A stretch of DNA of 64,000 bases from JBBQUN01 sp963717115 (GTDB lineage: Bacteria > Actinomycetota > Acidimicrobiia > Acidimicrobiales > SZUA-35): positions 434,001 through 498,000 of the forward strand of contig CAVQVO010000009.1 in the NCBI GenBank assembly GCA_963717115.1, written 5' to 3'. The notes under the pieces were generated by a model. It saw only the letters and a program-made list of their open reading frames with translations, made no database searches and was not told the origin of the DNA. Position 1 is the first letter of the stretch, and each line of letters begins with the position of its first letter. The translations under genes were made by a program, and so were the position numbers. Shown in pieces: positions 1-7,784 of this stretch.

Positions 1-264
1 TACCGCTGGTTGAGCGAGCGCTACGAACCGACGATCTCGTCGATCCCCGACGAACTGCGCACGCGGCTGACCGACGCCGAGATCTACCACCAGATCCTCG
101 ACCATCTCTGGTTCCTCTCGGAACAGGCCGGCACCGACATCGGGCTCCCCCAGGCCACCGAGAGCTACGTCGAGAACATCCTGACCTCGCTCCCGGCCGA
201 GGCCACCCTGCTGGTCGAGCCCGAGCTCGCCCCTCCAGGTACGCCGTCGACGGCCTCTCGCTGA
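1..264 (+). CDS. C-terminal fragment of a conserved protein (possibly DUF4032 family)
   Basis: The frame is open from base 1, so this is the 3' end of a gene that starts outside the window; 87 codons are visible before the TGA. The visible part is helix-rich, with the stretch YHQILDHLWFLSEQAG followed by SYVENILTSLP. This resembles, from memory, the C-terminal region of actinobacterial DUF4032 proteins, which carry an HRWYLSE-type stretch. No catalytic motif is visible in the fragment. The last 15 residues are Pro/Ala/Ser-rich and probably disordered. The family assignment is a recollection, not a search result. The gene is followed 64 bases later by an IniB-like gene on the same strand. Confidence 0.5.
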   Translation, partial: YRWLSERYEPTISSIPDELRTRLTDAEIYHQILDHLWFLSEQAGTDIGLPQATESYVENILTSLPAEATLLVEPELAPPGTPSTASR

Positions 265-322
265 TCCCCTAGCCGATCCCGGGGACATCCCCGATGGATT
301 CCCGACCACCACGGGCGATGCT
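264..322 (+). promoter_or_regulatory. Possible ini-type promoter of the acidic IniB-like gene
   Basis: Upstream of the GTG at 329 lie ATCCCCTA (264-271) and CCCCGAT (289-295), followed 20 bases after the second block by GATGCT (317-322). The same two words, in the same order and facing the gene, occur upstream of both minus-strand iniB genes. Here they are about 9 bases closer together, and the outer CCCGGGCA block is absent. A start of transcription six or seven bases after 322 would make the mRNA leaderless at the GTG. This is a weaker match than the two iniB promoters. Confidence 0.3.
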
Positions 323-328
323 GGACCC

Positions 329-1201
329 GTGAGCATTCGACGAACCATCGAGGGACTGTTGCAGGACCCCGACGATCAAGCGGCCTTCCGTGACGGCCCC
401 GAGGCATTCTTCGCCGAGCGGGGAATGGCCGACCTGCCCGGCGATCTGATCGGGTCCAGCTTCGGCCACTTCTCCGACACCGCACCGCTCGAACAGAGCG
501 ACGCCGTCGCCGGCATCGCCACCCGGTTCGGCCCGGTGCCCTTCGAGGAGTCCGACCTCCCGGATTTCGACCCGACCGCCGACGACATCGATCCGTTCGC
601 CACGCTCGGATCGCTCGGCGGGGCCGACGCCGTCGACGAACTCGCCGACGATCGGTTCGGCGAGCTCGACGATGACCCGGCCTCCGGAGCAGGCTCCGAT
701 CACACCGACTCCGACGACGGGGCCGACGCCGATGGCACGGACACCGACGGGGACGGAGCCGACGGGGACGACCAGGTTGCCGAGGAAGCGGCCGCCGACG
801 GAGACGCAGCCGGTGAAGGCGCCGCCGCGTCCGCCGATCGGGCGCCCGACACCGCCGAGGACACGTCTGACGCCTCGCCGAGCGGCCCTGCGGGCACCGG
901 CCACGACGGCTCCGCCGGACCCGAGCTCGGCGACGACGGCTTCGGTTCGGGTGGGACCGGACCGGCGTCGATCCTCGACGACGAACTGGCCGACGATCCG
1001 TTCTACGACGAGGTCACGAGCGAGGACGCCCTGACGCTCGACCGCTTCGCCTCGACCGATGTCACGACCTACGTCCCCGACGAGGGTGCGGCGGGCTACG
1101 AGGCGCCGATCGACGAAGCGACCTACCAGACGTTCCCCGAGGAAGACACCAGCGCCTTCGACGACGTCGACCCGGGCGACCTCGATCTCGACGACATCTG
1201 A
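329..1201 (+). CDS. Acidic protein with IniB-like N-terminal domain
   Basis: 290 residues from a GTG start. Residues 1-70 form a compact helical region with the pattern DPDDQAAFRDGPEAFFAERG then MADLPGDL. It matches in spacing the N-termini of the two IniB-like proteins encoded at 4769-7618 (DPxGYLxDHxxxDLxxxDL). The rest is very acidic low-complexity sequence, rich in Asp, Ala, Gly and Thr between about residues 105 and 205, with an Asp-rich tail ending LDLDDI. There is no signal peptide or membrane segment. The gene converges on the iniC-like gene (gap 125 bases). I infer membership of the same dynamin-associated locus; the biochemical function is unknown. The start is uncertain because no strong ribosome site is seen. 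Confidence 0.65.
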   Translation: MSIRRTIEGLLQDPDDQAAFRDGPEAFFAERGMADLPGDLIGSSFGHFSDTAPLEQSDAVAGIATRFGPVPFEESDLPDFDPTADDIDPFATLGSLGGADAVDELADDRFGELDDDPASGAGSDHTDSDDGADADGTDTDGDGADGDDQVAEEAAADGDAAGEGAAASADRAPDTAEDTSDASPSGPAGTGHDGSAGPELGDDGFGSGGTGPASILDDELADDPFYDEVTSEDALTLDRFASTDVTTYVPDEGAAGYEAPIDEATYQTFPEEDTSAFDDVDPGDLDLDDI

Positions 1202-1326
1202 CCCGCCTCCCAACCGGGGAGCCCCCGTCGTTTCCACCAGCAACCGTGGAGCCTGCGTACGGCGCCGACGACGGCGGCCCCTCGGAAGTGGGGATGGGGG
1301 TTTGGGGTGGGGGGGTGGCGCCCGGG

Positions 1327-2793
1327 CTAGGACGACTCGGCGATCATGCCTTCGAGGGTGCGGATCACGACCCGGCTCGCCGTGACGAGATCGAGCGAGG
1401 TCAGCGGGTTCTCGGCCTTGCGCTGCCAACGGCCGAGCGCCTCGAGCGCCGCCGCCCGGATCTGGTCGCGATTCGACGCCGGGTCGATACCGAGACGCTG
1501 CGTGGGTTGGGTCCCCTTGGCGCCGAGGAGCTGCTCGACGTCTCGCAGGTCGTCCTCCCGCCCCCGGACCCAGCCGCTGCGAACCGCCGCCATGGTCGTG
1601 AGTTCGTTGAACGGATGCGCTCCGGCCATGACCTGCTCGATGCCGCCGAGCAGGTCCGACGCCCCGGGCGTCTCGGGATTGTCGGCACACAGCCGCTCGA
1701 TGGCCAGCAGGGCCGATCGGGCCTTCAGCACATCGGCTCGGTCCATGAACAGGGTCGACAGGATCTGTTGCAGATCGGACAGCCCGGAACGGTTCACGAG
1801 CTCGTCGGCCAGGTCGGCGCTGCTCTCGACCACGTTGCGTCGGATGAGGGCCAGCGACAGCCGGACCCCGAACAGGCCGAAACGATCGAGCAGCTGCTGA
1901 CGTTCGAGCGAGGTCAGCGGCGTCTCGGGTCGAGCCTCGACGAAGCGATCGGCCGACAGCAGATGGGTCTCGAGATCGCGTGGTGGCACCGCCGCCAGCT
2001 TCTTCAGCGACTTGAACTCCCACTCGGTCAGGGTCTCGGCGGTCTCGGCCAACAGACCGGCGACCGGCACCACGACCTGGATGAGCCGGCGCAGCCGGCC
2101 GTCGTCGCCGTAGCGCTTGGCGATCTTGCGGGCCGAGGTCATCGAATCGAGTCGACCGGCACCGATCTCGTCGGCCCGCGACAGTACGGCGACGGCGTTG
2201 ACCGGGTTCGGCTGTGACACGGCGGTGTCGTGAAACGATTCGAGCAACCGCAGATCGGACGCATGGATGTGCTTCATCAGGTAGAGCACGGCGTCGGCCG
2301 GGGTCTCGGCCTCGGTGGAGTCGAGGAACTCGAAGGCCCGCGTGGCGACCTCCTCGGTCAACGAACCGACACCGGGTGTGTCGATGAGGGTCATCGTGCG
2401 CAGGCCGGCCGAGGGCCAGGTGATGTCGATGCGGTCGAAATCGGACGAGGATCGCCCGGCGAGGTCGACGTCGATGGCGCCGTCGTCGCGCTGGAAGCGG
2501 GCCTGCAGCGGAGGCGAGCCGTCGACGGGGTGCAACAGCACCTGATAGGTGTGCCCGTCTCGGTACCAGGTGACGATTCGAGTGCACTCGCCGGTGTCGG
2601 TGGGGGCGAGACGTTCCCCGACCAGGGCGTTCAACAAGGTCGACTTGCCCGCCTTGACCTTCCCGGCGATCGCGACCCGCAAGGGGCCGTCGAGGCGTTC
2701 ACGGGCCTGGGCCAGGCGGACGGCGTCGGGATTGCCGGCGAAGGTCTCCTCGGCCCGGGCGAGCAGGGATCGGGCCTGTGCAACGAGATCCAT
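1327..2793 (-). CDS. iniC: Dynamin-like GTPase, IniC-like
   Basis: 488 residues, close to the roughly 490 of mycobacterial IniC. The G domain is N-terminal: P-loop GKVKAGKST (44-52), switch DTPGVG (138-143) and a degenerate G4 SRAD (206-209) in place of TKxD. The C-terminal half is helical, without a clear membrane segment. Dynamin-family GTPases remodel or fuse membranes; in mycobacteria IniA and IniC act with IniB in the envelope-stress response to isoniazid and ethambutol. The ATG overlaps the TGA of the iniA-like gene by one base (TGATG), so translation is probably coupled and the two GTPases made in a fixed ratio. The symbol is assigned by architecture, size and gene order, not by alignment. 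Confidence 0.8.
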   Translation of the reverse strand: MDLVAQARSLLARAEETFAGNPDAVRLAQARERLDGPLRVAIAGKVKAGKSTLLNALVGERLAPTDTGECTRIVTWYRDGHTYQVLLHPVDGSPPLQARFQRDDGAIDVDLAGRSSSDFDRIDITWPSAGLRTMTLIDTPGVGSLTEEVATRAFEFLDSTEAETPADAVLYLMKHIHASDLRLLESFHDTAVSQPNPVNAVAVLSRADEIGAGRLDSMTSARKIAKRYGDDGRLRRLIQVVVPVAGLLAETAETLTEWEFKSLKKLAAVPPRDLETHLLSADRFVEARPETPLTSLERQQLLDRFGLFGVRLSLALIRRNVVESSADLADELVNRSGLSDLQQILSTLFMDRADVLKARSALLAIERLCADNPETPGASDLLGGIEQVMAGAHPFNELTTMAAVRSGWVRGREDDLRDVEQLLGAKGTQPTQRLGIDPASNRDQIRAAALEALGRWQRKAENPLTSLDLVTASRVVIRTLEGMIAESS

Positions 2794-4655
2794 CACATGC
2801 CCGCCGAACGGACCTTCTCGACCTGATCGCGCATGGCCTTGATCCGTGCCAGCTCCGCCGCCAGATCCTTCTGGCGATTGGCCCGGTCGGCCGTGCCGAC
2901 CTTGGCCGCCTCGCTGGCCGCCTTCAGCGCCTCCTGCGTCGACCGGTTGAGTTCCTCGGCTCGGCTGCTGTAGTGGTCGCGTAGCTGGCGTTGGATTCGT
3001 CGCAGGGTGTCCTTGGAGTCCTTCGAGACCTGGAACGAGACCTCGTCGCAGTAGCGGCGGACACCGTTCTTGGCCTGACCACGACGCTGCTGGAGTTGGC
3101 GTTCCTTCTCGTCCTTGAGCGCCTTGCGCCCCATCATCAGCCCGATCCCGAGCCCAACGGGCATCACCAGCGTCGCCGACAGGAGCATCCCGCCGACCAG
3201 GCTGAACATGAGCGTCCCCGAGTAGGTTCCCCGGATCACCGTGAGGCCCTTGGCCGCCGTGGTCGCCGTCTTCATGTCCATGGTGGGTTCCACGCCGACC
3301 CGCGAGAGTGCCTGGGTCGGGTTGGCGACGTCGAGTTGTTCGAGCAGTTCGCCTCCGGCCAGCTCGAAGTGGCCGGCCACCTCGGCGCTGAGGGTCGACG
3401 TGCGATCGACCAGGACCTTGTGGTTGGCCACCACCTCGTAGGAGACGCGGTTGACGAGCCAGGGCTGGAACTCGCCCCAGGTGTCGGCCGGGTCGCTGTT
3501 GTCGATCGCGAGGTCGGCCTCCTGGGTGATCCGGCGCATGCGTTGCCGGAAGTCGTAGTCGACGTCGCTGCTGAGGTCGCCGACGCCGTCGGACAGCGTC
3601 GTGCTCCACTTCGCGGCCTGGCTGCGCAGCTTCTCGGCCCGGGCCTTGGTCTCCTCCAGCTTCTGGACGAGTTCGGCTGCGCTCTCGGGATCGTTGATGG
3701 CCGCCAGTTCGGCCGAGAACTGGGTGCCGAGCTGGTCGCACACCCCGAGCAGGTCGTCGCAGGCCCGACGACGCAGCATCGCGTCGGCCGCCCCGACGAT
3801 GTCGTTGCTGAGCGTCCGCACGACCTCGGCGAAGCCGGATTCGGCATTCAGCTCCTTGTCGTTGCGACGAACCGCTTCGGTGCGCAGCAACGACGACACC
3901 GGGATGATGTCGAGCGAGAACCCGGCGTTGGCCAGGTGACCACGGTTGATCTCGAGGACCTTGCGCCAGGCCGGGTAGAAGTCGATCTTGGTCATCAGAC
4001 AGACGACCTGCGGGCAGAGGTCGACCGCCTGGGCCAGGAAGTCGATCTCGGTCCGGGTGAACTCCTGCGAGGCGTCGCTGACGAACACGGCGGCGTCGGC
4101 CACCGAGAGCGCACCGAGTGCGGCCGTGGCGTGGGCCGATCCCAGCCCACCCACACCCGGGGTGTCGACCAGCGACAATCCCCGCGCCAGCAGCTTGCGG
4201 GGGAGGTCGATCTCGACCCCCTTCACGATCTGGCTCGGATCGGCGGAACCCAGTTCGCTCGCGTAGGCGGGCACCTGATCCATCGAGATCTCGACGGAAC
4301 GGGTCGGTGCATCGGCGTCGACCCCGGCCAGGATCGCACGGGCGGCGATGGACTCGCCGTAGCCGATGATCGTGGGAACGGCGGTGGCGATGTCGTCGTC
4401 GACCGGACAGACATTGGCGTTGACCAGGGCATTGATCAGCGAACTCTTGCCCTGTTTGAACTCGCCGACGATGACGATCTGGACGCCGGGATCGCCGATC
4501 TTGTCTCGCAGCCGGGTCAGTCGATCGCCGAGGTCGGGCCGCTGGTAGGCCTGGCAGGCCTGGAGACCGAGTTCGAGGACCTTGCGAACGTCGTTGTTCG
4601 CCGTCTTGTAGTCCGGCTTTGCGGCGGTCGTCGCGCCTGGTGTTCCGCTGGTCAT
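2793..4655 (-). CDS. iniA: Dynamin-like GTPase with membrane segment, IniA-like
   Basis: 620 residues, near the 640 of mycobacterial IniA. The G domain has P-loop GEFKQGKSS (64-72), G3 DTPGVGG (164-170) and G4 TKID (222-225). A helical stalk region follows (about 280-450). Then comes a hydrophobic stretch at about 480-510, interrupted by MPVG, that would form a membrane-inserting paddle. The basic or charged C-terminal helix contains many Lys/Arg/Glu. The start is an ATG with GAGGG seven bases upstream. It is the first of the two-GTPase pair and lies downstream of the iniB genes, so the order B-A-C of mycobacteria is kept. The expected role is GTP-driven remodelling of the inner membrane; the cargo or trigger is not visible. 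Confidence 0.85.
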   Translation of the reverse strand: MTSGTPGATTAAKPDYKTANNDVRKVLELGLQACQAYQRPDLGDRLTRLRDKIGDPGVQIVIVGEFKQGKSSLINALVNANVCPVDDDIATAVPTIIGYGESIAARAILAGVDADAPTRSVEISMDQVPAYASELGSADPSQIVKGVEIDLPRKLLARGLSLVDTPGVGGLGSAHATAALGALSVADAAVFVSDASQEFTRTEIDFLAQAVDLCPQVVCLMTKIDFYPAWRKVLEINRGHLANAGFSLDIIPVSSLLRTEAVRRNDKELNAESGFAEVVRTLSNDIVGAADAMLRRRACDDLLGVCDQLGTQFSAELAAINDPESAAELVQKLEETKARAEKLRSQAAKWSTTLSDGVGDLSSDVDYDFRQRMRRITQEADLAIDNSDPADTWGEFQPWLVNRVSYEVVANHKVLVDRTSTLSAEVAGHFELAGGELLEQLDVANPTQALSRVGVEPTMDMKTATTAAKGLTVIRGTYSGTLMFSLVGGMLLSATLVMPVGLGIGLMMGRKALKDEKERQLQQRRGQAKNGVRRYCDEVSFQVSKDSKDTLRRIQRQLRDHYSSRAEELNRSTQEALKAASEAAKVGTADRANRQKDLAAELARIKAMRDQVEKVRSAGM

Positions 4656-4716
4656 GACCCCTCACTCGCTCGATCGATGGACACCACAACTAGCAGCATT
4701 GCCGTCCGGACGCCGA

Positions 4717-4746
4717 ACGTCCCCGGGGATTGTTCCCCGGGGACGT
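4717..4746 (-). terminator. GC hairpin after iniB1 (13-bp stem, 4-nt loop)
   Basis: Perfect inverted repeat ACGTCCCCGGGGA / TCCCCGGGGACGT with loop TTGT, 22 bases past the iniB1 stop and 61 bases before the iniA start. No U-tract follows, so it may act as a partial terminator or mRNA stabiliser that sets the IniB:IniA ratio. The same kind of hairpin follows iniB2. Confidence 0.6.
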
Positions 4747-4768
4747 GGTGGTTGTCGATTGCCGGGGT

Positions 4769-6047
4769 TCAGTCGAGGGCTTCGACCTCTTCGATGAAGC
4801 CACCATCGTCGGCGGACACGTCCTGGTCGATATCGACCGAGAAGTCGTCGTGACTGTCGACCTCGTTGAACGAATCCTGCGTCACATCGACATCGGCATC
4901 GACCTCGACATCGGAGTTGAACGAATCCTCGGTGTTCAACGAATCGTTCACCGAGTTGTCCTGCAACTGATTCTGCGTCGTCGACTCGTCATTGAACGAA
5001 TCATTGATCGAGTTGTCGATATCGGTGTCATTGTCCTGAATGGCATTGCTGCCACCACCGAAAGCGACTTGGACGTTGCCGTCACCGCCACCGATATCGG
5101 CATCCTCGAAGTCGGCGACATCACCCGAACCGAACCCGGCATTCACATCATCCGAACCCTGGATCGTCTGATTCCCGTCACCGACCACCGCATCGCCACC
5201 GTCGGTGTCGACCGCAACATTGCCATCACCGATCGTGACCGGACCACCGTCACCACCACCGGAACCACCGGAAGCATCGACGTTGTTCACCGTGTTCCCG
5301 TCACCGACCACCGCACCGTTGGCATCGCCATCGGCCTGGATCCCGGTGAACTCGCCGGTGTTGATGTTGCCCTGATTGTCACCATCGAACGCCACCGCAC
5401 CATCACCCGTGGCGATGTTCGAATCCTCGATGTCACGACCGGCAGCAACCGCACCGTCACCGGTGGCAACACCCTCCTGATCCCGACCAGCAGCCGCCGC
5501 ACCATCACCGGTGGCATTGACCGACTCATCGGTGATCTCGATGTCACCATGCATCTCACCATCCACATCCACATCGAAATGCTTCGAATTGTCCTGGATG
5601 TTCTGCGTGATCACCTGATTCTGTTCGTAGACCTGCGTCACGTAGTGGTTGATCGTCTGCTCGACCGTCTGCACCGTGGGGGGCGGCAGGGCCGGCGACG
5701 ATGCGCCTCCCGACGGGCTCCCACCCGAGGAACCTCCACCCGATGGGCTCCCACCCGAGGAACCCTCCACCCGACGGGCTCCCACCCGACGAGGGGGACC
5801 CGATCGGTCGGGGCGTCGGCACCGACGACAGCGTCTCGACGACGTTGGGGCTGAACTGCAGCTCGTTCGCGACCTCGGTCACGGTTTCGCCCAGATCGAC
5901 GCTGCTCACGTCGAGGTCGTTGACGCAATGATCGCCCAGGTACCCGGACGGGTCCTTCGAATAGGCGAGCGCCTCGGACTCCGAGCCCATCACCTTCATC
6001 AGCACCGCTTTGATGGCGGTTGCGGCATCTTCGTAGATCTCGGACAT
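4769..6047 (-). CDS. IniB-like Asn/Asp/Gly-rich protein, copy 1 (one frameshift)
   Basis: Span of 1279 bases, one more than a multiple of three; removing one base near 5763-5765 gives about 425 residues. The N-domain (about 1-75) contains SKDPSGYLGDH then DLDVSSVDLGE, an IniB-like pattern. A Gly/Ser/Pro tandem repeat (GGSPSGGGSS units) forms a linker and carries the frameshift: one repeat unit reads GGAGGGTTCC where the next reads GGAGGTTCC on the coding strand. The C-terminal 300 residues are rich in short GDG/GDGN turns (ATGDGAVAAGRD, VVGDGNTVNNV), then Asn/Asp/Ser repeats (DNSVNDSLNTEDSFNSD), suggesting a beta-solenoid or an extended surface fold. No classical signal peptide is seen. AGGGA lies eight bases before the ATG. 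Confidence 0.75.
5700..5800 (-). repeat. Tandem repeat encoding the Gly-Ser-Pro linker of iniB1
   Basis: About three units of roughly 30 bases, containing CTCCCACCCGAGGAACC on the plus strand, encode GGSPSGGGSS-type peptides in iniB1. The paralogue iniB2 has an Ala/Ser-rich linker here instead. The probable frameshift of iniB1 lies in this repeat. The 12-mer CTCCCACCCGAG recurs in the non-coding repeat at 20304-20363. Confidence 0.7.
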
Positions 6048-6116
6048 TCTCGGTTTCCCTCCGTCGATGGTGTGTTGAGCCGGTTCTCACCGTGGCGCCC
6101 TTCTGCGCTGGTGATC

Positions 6117-6209
6117 ACGTTACGAGAACGACGCCGAACCGGAATCGGGGCCAGACCCGTGCCCCGGAGGAGACGTTAGGGGATTCGCCGGTTCGATGCC
6201 CGGGCAACG
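6117..6209 (-). promoter_or_regulatory. Conserved ini-type promoter and operator upstream of iniB1
   Basis: Read on the minus strand: CGTTGCCCGGGCA, 11 bases, ATCCCCTAACGT, 22 bases, CCCCGATT, 20 bases, TAACGT (6117-6122), then 69 bases to the ATG. Every block and every spacing matches the region upstream of iniB2 (7679-7771), while the bases between blocks differ. TAACGT is the likely -10 and CCCCGATT overlaps the -35 position. The two upstream blocks are the natural binding sites for an activator such as the adjacent LuxR-type regulator (inference). Confidence 0.7.
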
Positions 6210-6317
6210 CTCCCGGGCGTCCGTGCCGATCGGTCGGTCGGCCGAGGAGGACTCGAGGCCCGCGTGGCACCCGTCCACCAGCCGGGAGGATCCCGAACGG
6301 ACAGGAGCACGAACGCG

Positions 6318-6350
6318 AGTGTCCCCGGGGCCGTCGACCCCGGGGACACT
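6318..6350 (-). terminator. GC hairpin after iniB2 (13-bp stem, 7-nt loop)
   Basis: Perfect inverted repeat AGTGTCCCCGGGG / CCCCGGGGACACT with loop CCGTCGA, 26 bases past the iniB2 stop. The stem core GTCCCCGGGG is the same as in the hairpin after iniB1. No U-tract is present. Confidence 0.6.
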
Positions 6351-6376
6351 GGTTGCTCTTGGAACCCGGTTATGGG

Positions 6377-7618
6377 TCAGTCGAGGGCTTCGACCTCTTC
6401 GATGAAGCCACCATCGTCGGCGGACACGTCCTGGTCGATATCGACCGAGAAGTCGTCGTGACTGTCGACCTCGTTGAACGAATCCTGCGTCACGTCGACG
6501 TCGGCATCGACCTCGACATCGGAGTTGAACGAATCCTCGGTGTTCAACGAATCGTTCACCGAGTTGTCCACCAACTGATTCTGCGTCGTCGACTCGTCAT
6601 TGAACGAATCATTGATCGAGTTGTCGATGTCGGTGTCATTGTCCTGAATGGCATTGCTGCCACCACCGAAAGCGATCTGGACGTCGCCGTCACCGCTCCC
6701 GCCACCGATGTCGGCATTCTCGAAGTCGGCGACATCACCCGAACCGAACCCGGCATTCACATCATCCGAACCCTGGATCGTCTGATTCCCGTCACCGACC
6801 ACCGCATCGCCACCGTCGGTGTCGACCGCAACATTGCCATCACCGATCGTGACCGGACCACCGTCACCACCACCGGAACCACCGGAAGCATCGACGTTGT
6901 TCACCGTGTTCCCGTCACCGACCACCGCACCGTTGGCATCGCCATCGGCCTGGATCCCGGTGAACTCGCCGGTGTTGATGTTGCCCTGATTGTCACCATC
7001 GAACGCCACCGCACCATCACCCGTGGCGATGTTCGAATCCTCGATGTCACGACCGGCAGCAACCGCACCGTCACCGGTGGCAACACCCTCCTGATCCCGA
7101 CCAGCAGCCGCCGCACCATCACCGGTGGCATTGACCGACTCATCGGTGATCTCGATGTCACCATGCATCTCACCATCCACATCCACATCGAAATGCTTCG
7201 AATTGTCCTGGATGTTCTGCGTGATGTACTCGTTCTGCTCGTACACCTCGGTGACGTAGTGATTGATCGTCTGCTCCACCGTCTCCATGGTGGGAGCCGG
7301 ACGAGCAGCCACGGCGCCGGCACCCGCCGAAGCCGAGGCCGAGGCACTGGCCGAAGCCGCTGCGGCGGCCGGGGCCGGAGCCGGGACCTCGATGAGCGTC
7401 TGGGTGACCTGCGGGCTGAAATTGAAATCGTTGGCGACCTGGTTGACCGTGTCGCCGAGGTCGACGTTGCTCAGGTCGTAGTCCTGGATGCCGTGGTCGA
7501 CGAGATAGCCGTGGGGATCCTCGGAGTACTTCATGGCCTCCGCGGGATCGTTGGGGTTCATGACCTTCATCATGACGGCCTTGATGGCCTCGCTTGCGTC
7601 ATCGTAGATGTTTGACAT
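6377..7618 (-). CDS. IniB-like Asn/Asp/Gly-rich protein, copy 2
   Basis: 413 residues, intact. The N-domain (about 1-78) has SEDPHGYLVDHG and DYDLSNVDLGD, the IniB-like pattern. Next come an Ala/Ser/Pro linker (about 80-110) and a segment TVEQTINHYVTEVYEQNEY that looks like an amphipathic helix. Beyond this lie GDG-rich turns and an Asn/Asp/Ser-rich tail ending EEVEALD. The central part is the same protein sequence as copy 1. AGGGA lies eight bases before the ATG, and the leader is similar to that of copy 1. Mycobacterial IniB is likewise Gly-rich with no known enzymatic activity. I infer a structural or adaptor partner of the IniA/IniC dynamins. High Asp content with GDGN turns could bind calcium, but no canonical RTX nonapeptide is seen. 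Confidence 0.8.
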   Translation of the reverse strand: MSNIYDDASEAIKAVMMKVMNPNDPAEAMKYSEDPHGYLVDHGIQDYDLSNVDLGDTVNQVANDFNFSPQVTQTLIEVPAPAPAAAAASASASASASAGAGAVAARPAPTMETVEQTINHYVTEVYEQNEYITQNIQDNSKHFDVDVDGEMHGDIEITDESVNATGDGAAAAGRDQEGVATGDGAVAAGRDIEDSNIATGDGAVAFDGDNQGNINTGEFTGIQADGDANGAVVGDGNTVNNVDASGGSGGGDGGPVTIGDGNVAVDTDGGDAVVGDGNQTIQGSDDVNAGFGSGDVADFENADIGGGSGDGDVQIAFGGGSNAIQDNDTDIDNSINDSFNDESTTQNQLVDNSVNDSLNTEDSFNSDVEVDADVDVTQDSFNEVDSHDDFSVDIDQDVSADDGGFIEEVEALD

Positions 7619-7678
7619 TTTGGATTCCCTCCGTTGTGGTGTGATTGCGGGGTGCTTTGGATTTCCCTGGCAGAAGGC

Positions 7679-7771
7679 ACACTACGCGGCGGTCGCTGTC
7701 GGCAAATCGGGGAGTCCCCCCTCCCGTTGGGGGAACGTTAGGGGATCCGTACGAGGCGTGCCCGGGGAACG
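7679..7771 (-). promoter_or_regulatory. Conserved ini-type promoter and operator upstream of iniB2
   Basis: Minus-strand reading: CGTTCCCCGGGCA (7759-7771), 11 bases, ATCCCCTAACGT (7735-7746 area), 22 bases, CCCCGATT (7705-7712), 20 bases, TAGTGT (7679-7684), then 60 bases to the ATG. It is the counterpart of 6117-6209 with identical spacing. It lies in the short gap between the regulator gene and iniB2, so the regulator and its presumed target site are adjacent. Confidence 0.7.
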
Positions 7772-7784
7772 AAAATTCCCCTGA

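Noticed and set aside
269..2587. Long minus-strand Arg-rich frame opposite the acidic IniB-like gene.
   Set aside because: It is the reverse shadow of Asp/Ala-rich coding and an out-of-frame reading of iniC.
1327..4689. A single minus-strand frame of over 1100 codons covering both GTPases.
   Set aside because: Only its last 488 codons (iniC) make a sensible protein. The upstream part is an out-of-frame reading of iniA, Arg/Gly-rich and without motifs.
4730..7615. Long plus-strand open frames lying antisense to the two iniB genes, giving Ile/Val/Asp-rich proteins.
   Set aside because: They arise because GAC/GAT/AAC-rich coding DNA has few stops on the opposite strand; they have no ribosome site and no family similarity, while the minus-strand IniB reading has motifs, promoter and terminator.
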